From: Ilumatobacteraceae bacterium
Lineage (GTDB): Bacteria; Actinomycetota; Acidimicrobiia; Acidimicrobiales; Ilumatobacteraceae
NCBI GenBank assembly: GCA_018401375.1
Contig: JAGYKR010000009.1
Coordinates: forward strand, 47,091-111,090
DNA length: 64,000 bases
Direction of reading: 5' to 3'
Position numbers and translations under genes: made by a program. Position 1 is the stretch's first letter; each line of letters opens with the position of its first letter. Below are positions 17,803-27,089 of this stretch, piece by piece. The notes beneath the pieces are model-generated. The model did no database searches. It was not told the origin of the DNA and saw only the letters and a list, made by a program, of their open reading frames with translations.

Positions 17803-18795
17803 ATGTTGCCCATTGCGGTTGATGCGATGGGCGGCGATCACGCCCCCGCGACGATCGTCGCCGGAGCCCTCGACGCCTTTGCCGCGGGGCTCCCGATTTC
17901 ATTGGTGGGTCCATCCGACCTCGCCTCCCATCCGGCTTTGGTGGGGATGGACCTCTCGGGATGTTCACTGATCGAGGCCTCTGAGGTCATCGAAATGGAG
18001 GATGATCCCGCCCAAGGTGTCCGCCGAAAGAAGGATTCAACTCTGGTGCGCGCTGCTGAAGCGGTGCGTGACGGCCGGGCCAGCGCAATGATTTCAGCCG
18101 GTAACACCGGAGCCACCATGGCCTCTGCGCTATTGCGGATGGGACGGATCAAAGGTGTGTCGCGTCCAGCCATCGCCACCCCGATCCCGGTGCCTGGGTC
18201 TGGGCCAACGGTGCTGCTCGACGCCGGTGCGAACTCTGAGGTGCTGGCTGACTGGCTAGTGCAGTTCGCCCAGATGGGCAGCGTGTATGCCCGCCACCGA
18301 TTCGATATCGCAAAACCCCGGGTTGGGTTGTTGTCCATCGGCGAGGAACCCGGCAAGGGGGACTCATTACGCAAAGAGGCCTACGAACTGCTCGGTGTGG
18401 CCTCGGGAATCGAGTTCATCGGCAACGTCGAAGGTCGCGATGTGATGACCGACGATGTGGACGTGGTGGTCACCGACGGGTTCACCGGCAATGTGGTGCT
18501 CAAGACCCTTGAGGGCGGAGTGAAGTCCTTGTTGCGGGCATTGATGGGGGCGTTTGCGAGCAGCCCGGAATATCAGGCTCATGCCGATGCGCTCATGCCA
18601 GCGCTATTGCCGCTCTACGAAACCCTCGATCCCGAAACCTACGGAGGCGCGATCCTGCTCGGGGTGGATGGGGTATGCATCATCTCCCATGGTTCCTCGA
18701 GCGCTCGGGCGATCCGCAACGGCATTTCGGTGGCCCATGAAATGGTGGAAGCCAACATCGTGGCCGAACTTGCAGCGGCCATCGCTGCGGGCTAA
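17803..18795 (+). CDS. plsX: Phosphate acyltransferase PlsX
   Basis: Converts acyl-ACP to acyl-phosphate for phospholipid synthesis; peripheral membrane enzyme. 330 residues. The start LPIAVDAMGGDHAP, then MISAGNTGATMA near residue 98 and DGFTGNVVLKTLEG near 225 are family signatures. ATG 17803 was chosen; TTG 17797 would add two residues. It is 16 bases after rpmF. Confidence 0.95.
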   Translation: MLPIAVDAMGGDHAPATIVAGALDAFAAGLPISLVGPSDLASHPALVGMDLSGCSLIEASEVIEMEDDPAQGVRRKKDSTLVRAAEAVRDGRASAMISAGNTGATMASALLRMGRIKGVSRPAIATPIPVPGSGPTVLLDAGANSEVLADWLVQFAQMGSVYARHRFDIAKPRVGLLSIGEEPGKGDSLRKEAYELLGVASGIEFIGNVEGRDVMTDDVDVVVTDGFTGNVVLKTLEGGVKSLLRALMGAFASSPEYQAHADALMPALLPLYETLDPETYGGAILLGVDGVCIISHGSSSARAIRNGISVAHEMVEANIVAELAAAIAAG

Positions 18796-18825
18796 CCGGG
18801 TAGATGTCTCCGTTAGGATGTGACG

Positions 18826-19122
18826 GTGCCCGCTGAAACCCATGTAGAACACGGTCCCCTCGGACGCGACGAGATCTTTGAGATCGTGCGTGACCGCTTA
18901 GCCGACATCTTGGAGATCGATCCCTCCACCATCACCGAAGGCCAGTCCTTTACCGATGATCTGGATGCGGACTCGCTGGCGCTGATCGAACTCGTCGAAG
19001 GTCTCGAGGAAGAACTCGCCGATCGAACCGTCGGGTTCCGCATCGAAGACGAGGATCTTGAGGATCTCAAAACTGTGCGCGACGCCGTGGATTACGTGCT
19101 CGAACGCGCCCAGGTCCGCTGA
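18826..19122 (+). CDS. acpP: Acyl carrier protein
   Basis: Carries fatty-acyl chains on phosphopantetheine. About 98 residues. The modified serine is in LDADSLALIELVEG near residue 47. AGGA at 18815-18818 favours GTG 18826 over GTG 18820. The N-terminal 15 residues (PAETHVEHGPLG) extend beyond a typical ACP. It lies between plsX and rnc. Confidence 0.92.
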   Translation: MPAETHVEHGPLGRDEIFEIVRDRLADILEIDPSTITEGQSFTDDLDADSLALIELVEGLEEELADRTVGFRIEDEDLEDLKTVRDAVDYVLERAQVR

Positions 19123-19142
19123 CGCAGGGCCACCCCTTCCAC

Positions 19143-19859
19143 GTGGATCAGGTTCCATCTCTGCCGCCGCTCAGCGAACTCGAAGCGGCGATCGGTCACA
19201 GGTTTGAAGATCAGAACCTGCTGGTAGGGGCGATGCTGCATCGTTCCTACATCGCTGAGCATCCCGGTCCGATCAGTAACGAACGGCTGGAGTTTCTTGG
19301 GGATGCGGTGCTCGGCTTTGTGGTGGCTGATCTGTCATATCGGCGGTTCCCCGACGCCCCCGAAGGACAGTTGTCGGACACTCGCAAACGGGTGGTTAAT
19401 GCTGTGACTTTGGCCGAGGTGGCCAGAGAGATCAACCTCGGCAGGTATCTGGCACTCGGTCGAGGCGAGGATGCGGCCGGCGGTCGGGAGAAGCAATCGA
19501 TTCTCGCTGATGCGTGTGAAGCCGTGATCGGAGCGGTCCATCTTGATGGAGGCATGCCGGCCGCCTATGGGCTCGTGGAACGACTGTTCGGGGATCGCCT
19601 TCAGATCGCATTGCACGCACCCCTCGATCACAAGACCGCTCTCCAAGAGTTGTGTAGTCGCCTCAATCGGCCGGCACCGGTGTACGTATTGTCCTCGGTG
19701 GGTCCAGACCATGACAAAGAGTTCACTGCGAGGGTGGCTGTGGGCGGTCGCAAGCTGGGGAACGGGACCGGAAAATCAAAAAAGGATGCCGAGCAGGCAG
19801 CGGCTGCGGTGGCGTTGGGTCTTCTCTCAGCGCTTGAGTCCGACGACACCGATGCCTGA
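19143..19859 (+). CDS. rnc: Ribonuclease III
   Basis: Double-strand-specific endoribonuclease that processes rRNA precursors, 238 residues. The signature ERLEFLGDAVLGF is near residue 46, the second catalytic acidic site DACEAVIGAV near 123, and a dsRNA-binding domain covers about 158-230 (DHKTALQEL to KKDAEQAAAAVAL). GTG start. The end overlaps mutM by eight bases. Confidence 0.95.
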   Translation: MDQVPSLPPLSELEAAIGHRFEDQNLLVGAMLHRSYIAEHPGPISNERLEFLGDAVLGFVVADLSYRRFPDAPEGQLSDTRKRVVNAVTLAEVAREINLGRYLALGRGEDAAGGREKQSILADACEAVIGAVHLDGGMPAAYGLVERLFGDRLQIALHAPLDHKTALQELCSRLNRPAPVYVLSSVGPDHDKEFTARVAVGGRKLGNGTGKSKKDAEQAAAAVALGLLSALESDDTDA

Positions 19860-20721
19860 ACTTCCTGAGGTGGAAACGGTCCGGCGGGGCCTCGATCAGC
19901 ATCTGGTTGGACGGCGGATCTCAGCGGTTCAGGTGGGCCGTGAACGAGTGGTGCGACGCACCTCGGCGCAGGAACTGATCGCCGGGCTGACCGGTGCCCA
20001 GGTGACCTCTGCCGAGCGTCGGGGCAAGTATTTAATCTGTCCGCTCGACACCGGGAAGTCGTTGATGATCCATCTACGCATGAGCGGTCAGCTGTTGTCG
20101 GGGGCGCCTGGGGGCATCCGGCCCGCACACACCCATGTGGTTCTTGACCTTCACGATGGGACGCAAATGTGGTTCGTTGATCCCCGGACCTTTGGTGAGA
20201 TGGTGGTCTACGGCGATGCTGCGGAGATCCCGGAACTGTTAAGGCTCGGTCGCGACCCTTTGCATGATCCGATCACGGCCAGCGTTCTGTCAGCGATGTG
20301 GCAGAGTCGTTCACAGGGTCTGAAATCCTTCTTGCTCGATCAAAGGTTCATCGCCGGGATCGGCAACATCTATTCCGATGAGATCGCCCATCGGGCCCGG
20401 TTGCATCCGCTAACGCCGGTGGGGAAGATCTCCAGTGCGGGCCGCTTCAGAGTGGCAGCAGCGATCACCGATGTGCTCGAAGCGGCCGTCGCAGCCGGCG
20501 GATCCACACTCGGCGACGCCCAGTATGTGGATCTTTTGGGGCACAGCGGTAGCTATCAGGATCGTCATCGTGTGTACGGCCGCACCGGGCAGCGTTGTGT
20601 GACCTGTGATCGCAGCAGGATCGAACGGATCACTGTCGCACAGCGTTCCACCCATTTGTGTCGGACCTGCCAACCGTTGACACGTATGGCTCGCAGGTCT
20701 GCCTCAGCGATCAAAGAATGA
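19852..20721 (+). CDS. mutM: Formamidopyrimidine-DNA glycosylase
   Basis: Base excision repair glycosylase/AP lyase that removes 8-oxoguanine, 289 residues. The catalytic N-terminal proline is in MPELPEVETVRR; the conserved lysine is in RRGKYL near residue 60; the H2TH domain includes QRFIAGIGNIYSDE near 165; a zinc finger (CVTCDRS, CRTC) closes the protein. A longer in-frame reading from 19543 lies inside rnc and is rejected because the first residues are catalytic. Confidence 0.95.
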   Translation: MPELPEVETVRRGLDQHLVGRRISAVQVGRERVVRRTSAQELIAGLTGAQVTSAERRGKYLICPLDTGKSLMIHLRMSGQLLSGAPGGIRPAHTHVVLDLHDGTQMWFVDPRTFGEMVVYGDAAEIPELLRLGRDPLHDPITASVLSAMWQSRSQGLKSFLLDQRFIAGIGNIYSDEIAHRARLHPLTPVGKISSAGRFRVAAAITDVLEAAVAAGGSTLGDAQYVDLLGHSGSYQDRHRVYGRTGQRCVTCDRSRIERITVAQRSTHLCRTCQPLTRMARRSASAIKE

Positions 20722-20779
20722 ACTCACAATCGGCGACGCAGTGTTTGGGGTGGCATAACCACTAGCGTTTCGTCTCGCT

Positions 20780-23700
20780 GTGTTCCTGAAGAGTCTGACC
20801 CTCAAGGGCTTTAAGTCCTTTGCTGATCCCACAACGTTGACGTTGGAGCCGGGGGTCACTGTGGTCGTTGGCCCGAACGGCAGCGGAAAGTCCAATGTCG
20901 TGGACGCGATCGCCTGGGTGCTCGGCGCCCAAGCCCCCAAAGCGGTGCGATCCCAGAAGATGGATGACGTGATCTTTGCCGGCACGGCCAAGCGTCCGGC
21001 TCTCGGTCGCGCTGAGGTGGCATTGACCATCGATAACTCGGCCGGCCTGCTCGGGGTGGAGTTCTCCGAAGTGACGGTCAGTCGGATCCTGTTTCGCAGC
21101 GGGGATAGCGAATACTCGATTAACGGGGTGTCGTGTCGACTACTCGACGTCCAAGAACTGTTGTCGGATGCCGGGGTTGGTCGTCAACAACACGTGATCG
21201 TCAGCCAAGGCCAGATCGATGCGGTGTTGAACGCCCGTCCCGAGGATCGTCGTTCGATCATCGAAGAAGCCGCCGGGGTGCTCAAGTTTCGTAAGCGACG
21301 CGAAAAAGCTGAGCGCCGTCTCGAATCCACCGAAGCAAACCTGCTGCGGGTGCAGGACCTGCTGCGTGAGGTGCGAAGGCAGTTGCGTCCGTTGGCCCGT
21401 CAAGCTGAGGCCGCCCAACGCCACGGGGAACTGATCACCGAACTGACGGCGCTGCGGCTCTTTGTGGCAGGTCGCGAAATCGCAACGCTGCGCACACGGG
21501 GTGAGGCGCTTGCGATCGCGCAGATCGAGGCCGAGAAATCCGAGGCGGATCTCAAAACGCTGCTGTTGCGTCTCGATACCGAGATTCAGGCCCTCGAAGC
21601 CCAACTGACCGCTCACGGTGTCACCGATCTGACGGACCGTCTGCGGCAGGTGGAGCAGTTGCGGGAGCGGTCCCGCGGTCTGAGTGCGGTCGTGACCGAG
21701 CGTCGTCGATCCATGGAACGCGATCGGGGCCAACTGCTTGACGAAGGTGTGATCGCAAGTCTCGAAGGCGATCTCGCACAGATGCGCGCTGAGGTGTCAG
21801 AGGTCGGAATCGAAGCCAACACCCTCGAACCCGAAGCCGCCGGAATCATGTCTGATGAGGAAGCTCTCGCTGAAGAACGGGCCCGCTTTGAACAGAACCG
21901 CACCGATCTGGATCCGACCGGGGCCTCAGCGGCTAAAGCAGCAGCGGAAGTCCGCGGTGAGTTGCGTTCGGCCCGCAGTGCGGCAGAACGCAGCGACTCC
22001 GAACTGCGTCGCGCCACCGAAGCCTTAGCGAGGGTTGCCACCCGGGTGGAGGAACTCGCCACCAAAGTAGACCGGGCCCGAGCCCAATGCGCCGAAGCTG
22101 AAGCTGTGGAAGCACCTTTGGTAGTGGAGGTGGAACAGGCCGAAACCGCTCGACGAAGCGCCGAAGCCGCACTCGAACAGATCAGCGCCCATCGTCTCAC
22201 CGTGGCCGATGCGCTATCACGGGCCTCAGCGCGGGTGGAGGCGCTGCAGATGGCCCTCGACGCTGCTCATGCCCGTGCCGGAGCCGAGCGTCTGGCCGGG
22301 GTAACTGGGGTGCTCGGCACCTTGCTCGATCTCGTGGAGATCGATGAGGGTTGGGAATCAGCTGTTGAGGCATCTCTCGGTGAAGCGCTGTCTGCGGTGG
22401 TGGTGGATTCGGCAACCTCGGCGAAAGAGGCATTGCGGGCCCTGCGCGAATCTGACACGAGCGGGGCGGTGCTCGCCCTCGGTACGGCCCGCACGGCGGG
22501 TCAGGCAGCATCGCCGTCACACGCGTCCCCGAGCGACGGGGAACCGGTGCGGCCGCGGGTCCGCAGCGGGCGCGCGGACGTTGCGCAGTTGCTCGATTAT
22601 CTGATCGGCGATGCCATCTGTGTGGAAGAGATGTCCGCTGCAGTGGAGGTGGCATTAGCCGCACCCAACCTGACGGTGGTGACCCGGGGTGGGGATCGTC
22701 TCGGTCCGACAGGCTGGCGGGTAGGAGCGGCCGGGTCCGGGGTGACGGCGGCTGCATTGGCCGATGCCCAACAGTCAGATGCCGAACTGTCCGCGCAGAT
22801 GGACCGGGTCCGCACCGAGATGCGCACCGCCGAGGAACAACTCGCTCGGTTGCGCACGGTGGAGACCGAACTCGTGGCCCGTTTGGACGCCAACGACGCC
22901 CGGTTCATGGCTGCTTCTGATGTGCTCACCCGCGCTCAGGCCGAGCGCCGTGAAGCCGATGCCGAACGCGAACGGCTCGAGGCCTCGGTAACGGATCTGC
23001 GGGGCCACGTGGACTCTCAGCGGGAACGAATCGCCTCCCTTGAAACGTTGTTGCCTGATCTCGATGCCGATGAGAATGCCGAACGTGAAGCGGCCCGTGC
23101 CCGTGGTGAAGCTCGTGCGGCACTCGAAGCCCGCGCTGCGGTGCTCGCTTCACGACGCCGCGATCTTGAGGTTCGTAACGCCGGGTTGATTGAACGTCAT
23201 CAGTTCCTCGAGCGGCGGATCGCAGAAACCGAAGCCCGTCTCCAAGCCGACACCGAGGCCCGGGCCGCTGCTGCGGATCGCCGGGTGGCCATTGAGCGTG
23301 CGTTGCGAGCCGTGGATTCTTTGGGGGCGATCGTTGACGGACATCGCGTCACCGTGGAAGCGGAGTATCAGTCCCTCAGTGCGCAACGTCAGCAGCATTC
23401 CGAAGCGGTGCGTGCGCTGAACACCGATCTTGAACAGCACCGCCGCGACCGCGCCCAAGCCGAACGAGATCTGGAGACGGTGCGGGAAACCACTCGGCGC
23501 ACCGAACTCGAACACACCGAGGTCAAGTTGCGTCTGGAGACCGCGATTGAGACTGTTCGACGTGACCTCGAGGTGGAGCCAGAGATTGCAGTGCAGGCCC
23601 CGGAACCATCGGTGCCCGAAGGCGCCACCCCAGTGACACGGGTGCGTGACCTTGACCGGGAGTTGCGTCTGATGGGTCCGATTAACCCGCTGGCCCTTGA

Positions 23701-24277
23701 GGAGTTCAACGAACTGCAGCAGCGTCACAACTTCTTGGAAGAACAACTCGAAGATGTGCGCACGAGTCGTCGTGAACTGTCCCGGGTGATCACTGCGATC
23801 GACAATGAAATCCAATCGGTCTTCACTTCGGCCTTTACCGATGTGGCAGCGAACTTCACGCAGTTGTTCTCCACCCTGTTCCCTGGCGGTGCCGGAAAAC
23901 TGACCTTGACGGCGCCCGACGACATGCTCAACACCGGGATTGAAGTCGAGGCCAAGCCGTCGGGCAAGAACGTGAAGAAGTTGTCGCTGCTCTCTGGTGG
24001 CGAACGGTCGCTGACCGCGTTGGCGTTTTTGTTCGCAGTCTTCCGGTCTCGGCCTTCACCGTTTTATGTGATGGACGAAGTCGAGGCAGCCCTTGACGAT
24101 GTGAACTTGCACCGGTTCCTCGGTTTGGTGGCCGAGTTCCGCAAGGAAGCTCAGTTGTTAATCGTGAGCCACCAAAAGCGCACGATGGAAGCGGGCGACT
24201 GTTTGGTGGGTGTGTCCATGCAGCCGGGCGGCTCCTCCAAGGTGGTCACTGAACGAGCCGGCGCCACATCGGATTGA
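20780..24277 (+). CDS. smc: Chromosome segregation protein SMC
   Basis: Condensin ATPase that organises and separates chromosomes, 1165 residues, full length. The N-terminal half-ATPase has GPNGSGKSN at 32-40; coiled coils run about 165-490 and 660-990; the hinge lies about 490-660 (RLAGVTGVLGTLLDL onward); the C-terminal half has LSGGERSLTALA near 1071 and VMDEVEAALDD near 1096. GTG start. An Arg/Pro-rich insert in the hinge (about 575-605) looks poorly conserved. Followed by ftsY as usual. Confidence 0.96.
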   Translation: MFLKSLTLKGFKSFADPTTLTLEPGVTVVVGPNGSGKSNVVDAIAWVLGAQAPKAVRSQKMDDVIFAGTAKRPALGRAEVALTIDNSAGLLGVEFSEVTVSRILFRSGDSEYSINGVSCRLLDVQELLSDAGVGRQQHVIVSQGQIDAVLNARPEDRRSIIEEAAGVLKFRKRREKAERRLESTEANLLRVQDLLREVRRQLRPLARQAEAAQRHGELITELTALRLFVAGREIATLRTRGEALAIAQIEAEKSEADLKTLLLRLDTEIQALEAQLTAHGVTDLTDRLRQVEQLRERSRGLSAVVTERRRSMERDRGQLLDEGVIASLEGDLAQMRAEVSEVGIEANTLEPEAAGIMSDEEALAEERARFEQNRTDLDPTGASAAKAAAEVRGELRSARSAAERSDSELRRATEALARVATRVEELATKVDRARAQCAEAEAVEAPLVVEVEQAETARRSAEAALEQISAHRLTVADALSRASARVEALQMALDAAHARAGAERLAGVTGVLGTLLDLVEIDEGWESAVEASLGEALSAVVVDSATSAKEALRALRESDTSGAVLALGTARTAGQAASPSHASPSDGEPVRPRVRSGRADVAQLLDYLIGDAICVEEMSAAVEVALAAPNLTVVTRGGDRLGPTGWRVGAAGSGVTAAALADAQQSDAELSAQMDRVRTEMRTAEEQLARLRTVETELVARLDANDARFMAASDVLTRAQAERREADAERERLEASVTDLRGHVDSQRERIASLETLLPDLDADENAEREAARARGEARAALEARAAVLASRRRDLEVRNAGLIERHQFLERRIAETEARLQADTEARAAAADRRVAIERALRAVDSLGAIVDGHRVTVEAEYQSLSAQRQQHSEAVRALNTDLEQHRRDRAQAERDLETVRETTRRTELEHTEVKLRLETAIETVRRDLEVEPEIAVQAPEPSVPEGATPVTRVRDLDRELRLMGPINPLALEEFNELQQRHNFLEEQLEDVRTSRRELSRVITAIDNEIQSVFTSAFTDVAANFTQLFSTLFPGGAGKLTLTAPDDMLNTGIEVEAKPSGKNVKKLSLLSGGERSLTALAFLFAVFRSRPSPFYVMDEVEAALDDVNLHRFLGLVAEFRKEAQLLIVSHQKRTMEAGDCLVGVSMQPGGSSKVVTERAGATSD

Positions 24278-24312
24278 ACCGGGCTCGCTGAGAGCTCGTT
24301 GTCGATAGGTTC

Positions 24313-25437
24313 ATGTCGATGGAATGGTCGATCGAATGGATTTTTCTCCTTCTCGCAGCGCTGGTCGTGGCGTTTGGGTTCGGAGTGTTCGTCCTCAATC
24401 GTCGTCGAGCCCCAGCTCGCACCGACCGCCCGATCGCTCCAGCCCCGGTGCGAAAGCCTGCCCCCGAAACAGCAGTGGCCCCCGAAACAGCGGTGGCTCC
24501 CGAACCGGCAGTTGCGCCGGCGGTGGTGCCACCGGCCTCTTTGCGGGACCGGATGTCCAAGGCACGGTCCACTTTGGCGGGTGCCTTCGCCTCGGTGCTC
24601 GGGCGCAGCGGCATCGATACCGATACCTGGGATGAACTCGAAGAAGCGTTACTTCGCGCCGATGTTGGGATCGGTGTGACCACAGGGCTGTTGGATGACC
24701 TGCGGGCTCAAGTGGCCGCAGACAAGATCTCCGAACCCGATCAACTCTTGGCCATGTTGCGTTCCAGCATGCGTTCTCGCCTTGAGATCTCCGAGCGTGG
24801 ATTGCGTTTTGATCCTGATCTGGACGGCCCGAACATCTGGATGTTTGTCGGGGTCAATGGGGTCGGTAAGACCACCACCATCGGCAAGGTTGCCGCTCAG
24901 CAAACTGCGCAGGGTCGTACTTTGCTGCTTGCAGCCGGTGACACCTTCCGTGCGGCAGCAGCAGAACAGCTTCAGACCTGGGCGGAGCGGGCCGGGGCCG
25001 AGTTCGTGCGCGGTGCTGAGGGCGGCGATCCGTCATCGGTGATCTTTGATGGGGTGGAGCGTGCGAGCGCCCGCGGGATTGACCTCGTGCTCGCCGACAC
25101 TGCGGGGCGTCTGCACACCAAGACAAACCTGATGGAGGAGTTGCGTAAGGTCCGGCGAGTGGCCGAAAAAGGCACCGGTAGGGTCACCGAGACCTTGTTG
25201 GTGATCGATGCAACCACCGGGCAAAACGGTCTCGTGCAGGCCCGCGAATTCGCGGAGGTCACCGATGTGACCGGAGTGGTGCTGACCAAGTTGGACGGCT
25301 CCGCCAAAGGTGGGATCGTGTTCGCGATCGAAACCGAGATGGGGATCCCGGTGAAGCTGGTCGGTGTGGGTGAGACTGCAGCCGATCTGATCGCCTTTGA
25401 TCCCGCTGAGTTTGTGGACGCCCTCTTCGAATCCTGA
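24313..25437 (+). CDS. ftsY: Signal recognition particle receptor FtsY
   Basis: SRP receptor GTPase for cotranslational membrane targeting, 374 residues. A membrane helix at about 8-28 is followed by a basic and Pro/Ala-rich linker containing repeated APETAV units, then the N domain and GTPase domain: GVNGVGKTT near 179, DTAGRLHTK near 261, TKLDGSAKGG near 325. The N-terminal membrane anchor is common in actinobacterial FtsY. Confidence 0.95.
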   Translation: MSMEWSIEWIFLLLAALVVAFGFGVFVLNRRRAPARTDRPIAPAPVRKPAPETAVAPETAVAPEPAVAPAVVPPASLRDRMSKARSTLAGAFASVLGRSGIDTDTWDELEEALLRADVGIGVTTGLLDDLRAQVAADKISEPDQLLAMLRSSMRSRLEISERGLRFDPDLDGPNIWMFVGVNGVGKTTTIGKVAAQQTAQGRTLLLAAGDTFRAAAAEQLQTWAERAGAEFVRGAEGGDPSSVIFDGVERASARGIDLVLADTAGRLHTKTNLMEELRKVRRVAEKGTGRVTETLLVIDATTGQNGLVQAREFAEVTDVTGVVLTKLDGSAKGGIVFAIETEMGIPVKLVGVGETAADLIAFDPAEFVDALFES

Positions 25438-25480
25438 ACCTGCCCCGGTGCGAGGTCATGGGGGGGGGTGCGAGGTCCGC

Positions 25481-25539
25481 TTGACCCGGGTTTGGGAATT
25501 TTTAATGTCTCGGGAACGGATGGAACAGCCGTAACGTCT
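25481..25539 (+). promoter_or_regulatory. Candidate promoters before the ftsY-ffh lipoprotein gene
   Basis: Two overlapping candidates. TTGACC (25481-25486), 16 bases, TAATGT (25503-25508) resembles a housekeeping promoter. GGAAC (25513-25517), 17 bases, CGTCT (25535-25539) resembles an ECF-sigma promoter. Just upstream are a run of nine G and two copies of gtgcgaggtc. Neither is proven. Confidence 0.35.
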
Positions 25540-25546
25540 GATCCTC

Positions 25547-27031
25547 ATGTTCACTACACGTCTTAGCGCCGCGGCTCTCGCCTCAACACTGGTTTTCTCT
25601 TTGGCGGCATGTGGAGATGACTCAGGTGGTCTTGCCGCCCCGGTGCCGATCCGGGTATCTCAGGTCGCAAGCGAGGGCGCACTGGCGTCGGGCGTCCCCG
25701 AATCTGATGCCACGGGATCTGACGCCATGAGATCTGACGGGATGGGCATCGATAAGGCGATGTGGTGGTTCGGCGGTTTTGAATACCAGATCGGTGAGGG
25801 CCTGAACGCCCTGCCGGCCGATTCCACCGGGTATCGATTTGGCCCGGCTGATGCGGTGGCCAGTGTCTCTGAGAACGATGTGCGCGGTCTGGCCACTGCC
25901 CTCGGTATCACCGATGCGCCAGTGAATAACCCAAACCCGGAGTTCTATGACCAGGTCTGGACAGTGGGGCCGATGGATGGATCTGCACCCGCGCTGACCG
26001 TGGTGAACGACGCCCAAGTCACTTGGTACTTCTCGGGCGCCTGGGCGATGGAAGGTGGAGGTGACAGCGGGGTCTCGAGCAGTGAGGGCAGTGAGGGCAG
26101 TGAGGGCAGCGGCACTGCGAGTGTGGAGCCGCGTGATCCTGACGCCCCCGATGAGATACGTGACTGGGAGCCGCCCACACCGCCGGAAGGGATTTTGACG
26201 GCCGATGAGGCTCGCGCCGAAGCGACACGGATCCTCACCGCAATGGGGAAGGACCTCAACGATTTTGAGCTCGAGGTATGGGCCGATGAGTGGTACGCCT
26301 CGGTGACCGCGTGGCCACAACTCGGCGGGCGTCGCTCACCGATGACGTGGAACTTCGGGTTCGGGGAAATGGGTGCCCTGCAGTGGGCCGGCGGATATTT
26401 CGCCTCAGCGGTCGCGACGGGTCCGTTCCCGTTGATCGGCATCGATGAGGCCCTCCTGCGCCTCGAGGATCATTACACCGGATGGGGCCCAGCGATCGGC
26501 ATGCCCGCACCGGAGTTGGACCGGACCACGAGCTCTGATGATGAGCAAATGCCCGAGCCCGAAAAGGAGATCGCGGTCCTCGTCAAGGTAGAGGCCGATC
26601 TGTGGTGGGCCACTGATGTGGACGGCGCAGTGTGGTTGTTGCCGGCCTATCGCTTTACCGACACCGAAGGCCGTGAGCACACCGTTGCCGCAGTCACCGA
26701 TGAGTTCTTGATGATTGAGCCGCAGGTGGGGATCGCTGAGCCGCTGCCAGCACCTGATATCGATGTGAGCGGTCCAGGATCAGGCGAGGAGGCTGCGTTC
26801 ATGGAGGAGTTGTTCAACTGGGCATCTAAGGAACTGGTCGGCATGGATCTTGATGCAGCCATCGAGTTGGCGGCCACCAAAGATGCCGAGTTGCGGGTGG
26901 CAAACCGTGACGGCGAGGAGCAGATGTTGACTATGGACTACCGGTTCAATCGGATCAACATCGCCACCACCACTGCCGACGGATCGGGCACCGGCCCCGA
27001 GACCATCGTTGAGGTGCTTTTCCCCGGCTGA
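25547..27031 (+). CDS. Large predicted lipoprotein, function unknown
   Basis: Protein of 494 residues. A signal peptide ends at SLAAC with the lipidated cysteine at residue 22. The mature part has two repeated-looking halves separated by a Ser/Glu/Gly linker near 175-190 (GSEGSEGSEG); WYFSGAW and WAGGYFASAV may be equivalent strands. The sequence is rich in Trp, Asp and Pro, like exported actinobacterial proteins of unknown role. Its own terminator overlaps the stop codon, so it appears to be an independent unit within the SRP region. Confidence 0.78.
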   Translation: MFTTRLSAAALASTLVFSLAACGDDSGGLAAPVPIRVSQVASEGALASGVPESDATGSDAMRSDGMGIDKAMWWFGGFEYQIGEGLNALPADSTGYRFGPADAVASVSENDVRGLATALGITDAPVNNPNPEFYDQVWTVGPMDGSAPALTVVNDAQVTWYFSGAWAMEGGGDSGVSSSEGSEGSEGSGTASVEPRDPDAPDEIRDWEPPTPPEGILTADEARAEATRILTAMGKDLNDFELEVWADEWYASVTAWPQLGGRRSPMTWNFGFGEMGALQWAGGYFASAVATGPFPLIGIDEALLRLEDHYTGWGPAIGMPAPELDRTTSSDDEQMPEPEKEIAVLVKVEADLWWATDVDGAVWLLPAYRFTDTEGREHTVAAVTDEFLMIEPQVGIAEPLPAPDIDVSGPGSGEEAAFMEELFNWASKELVGMDLDAAIELAATKDAELRVANRDGEEQMLTMDYRFNRINIATTTADGSGTGPETIVEVLFPG

Positions 27032-27067
27032 TCCAGTCCGGCTGATTGTTTCGGGCTGGATCTTTTT
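27030..27067 (+). terminator. Rho-independent terminator overlapping the lipoprotein stop codon
   Basis: GATCCAG (27030-27036) pairs perfectly with CTGGATC (27056-27062), with inner CCG/CGG pairing, and is followed at once by TTTTT. The stop codon lies at the base of the stem. ffh begins 22 bases later. Confidence 0.85.
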
Positions 27068-27089
27068 GGCCGGATAGCCTGAGAGGGCC

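Noticed and set aside
19543..19851. In-frame 5' extension of mutM by 103 codons
   Set aside because: It lies within rnc, and MutM needs its N-terminal proline right after the initiator methionine at 19852.
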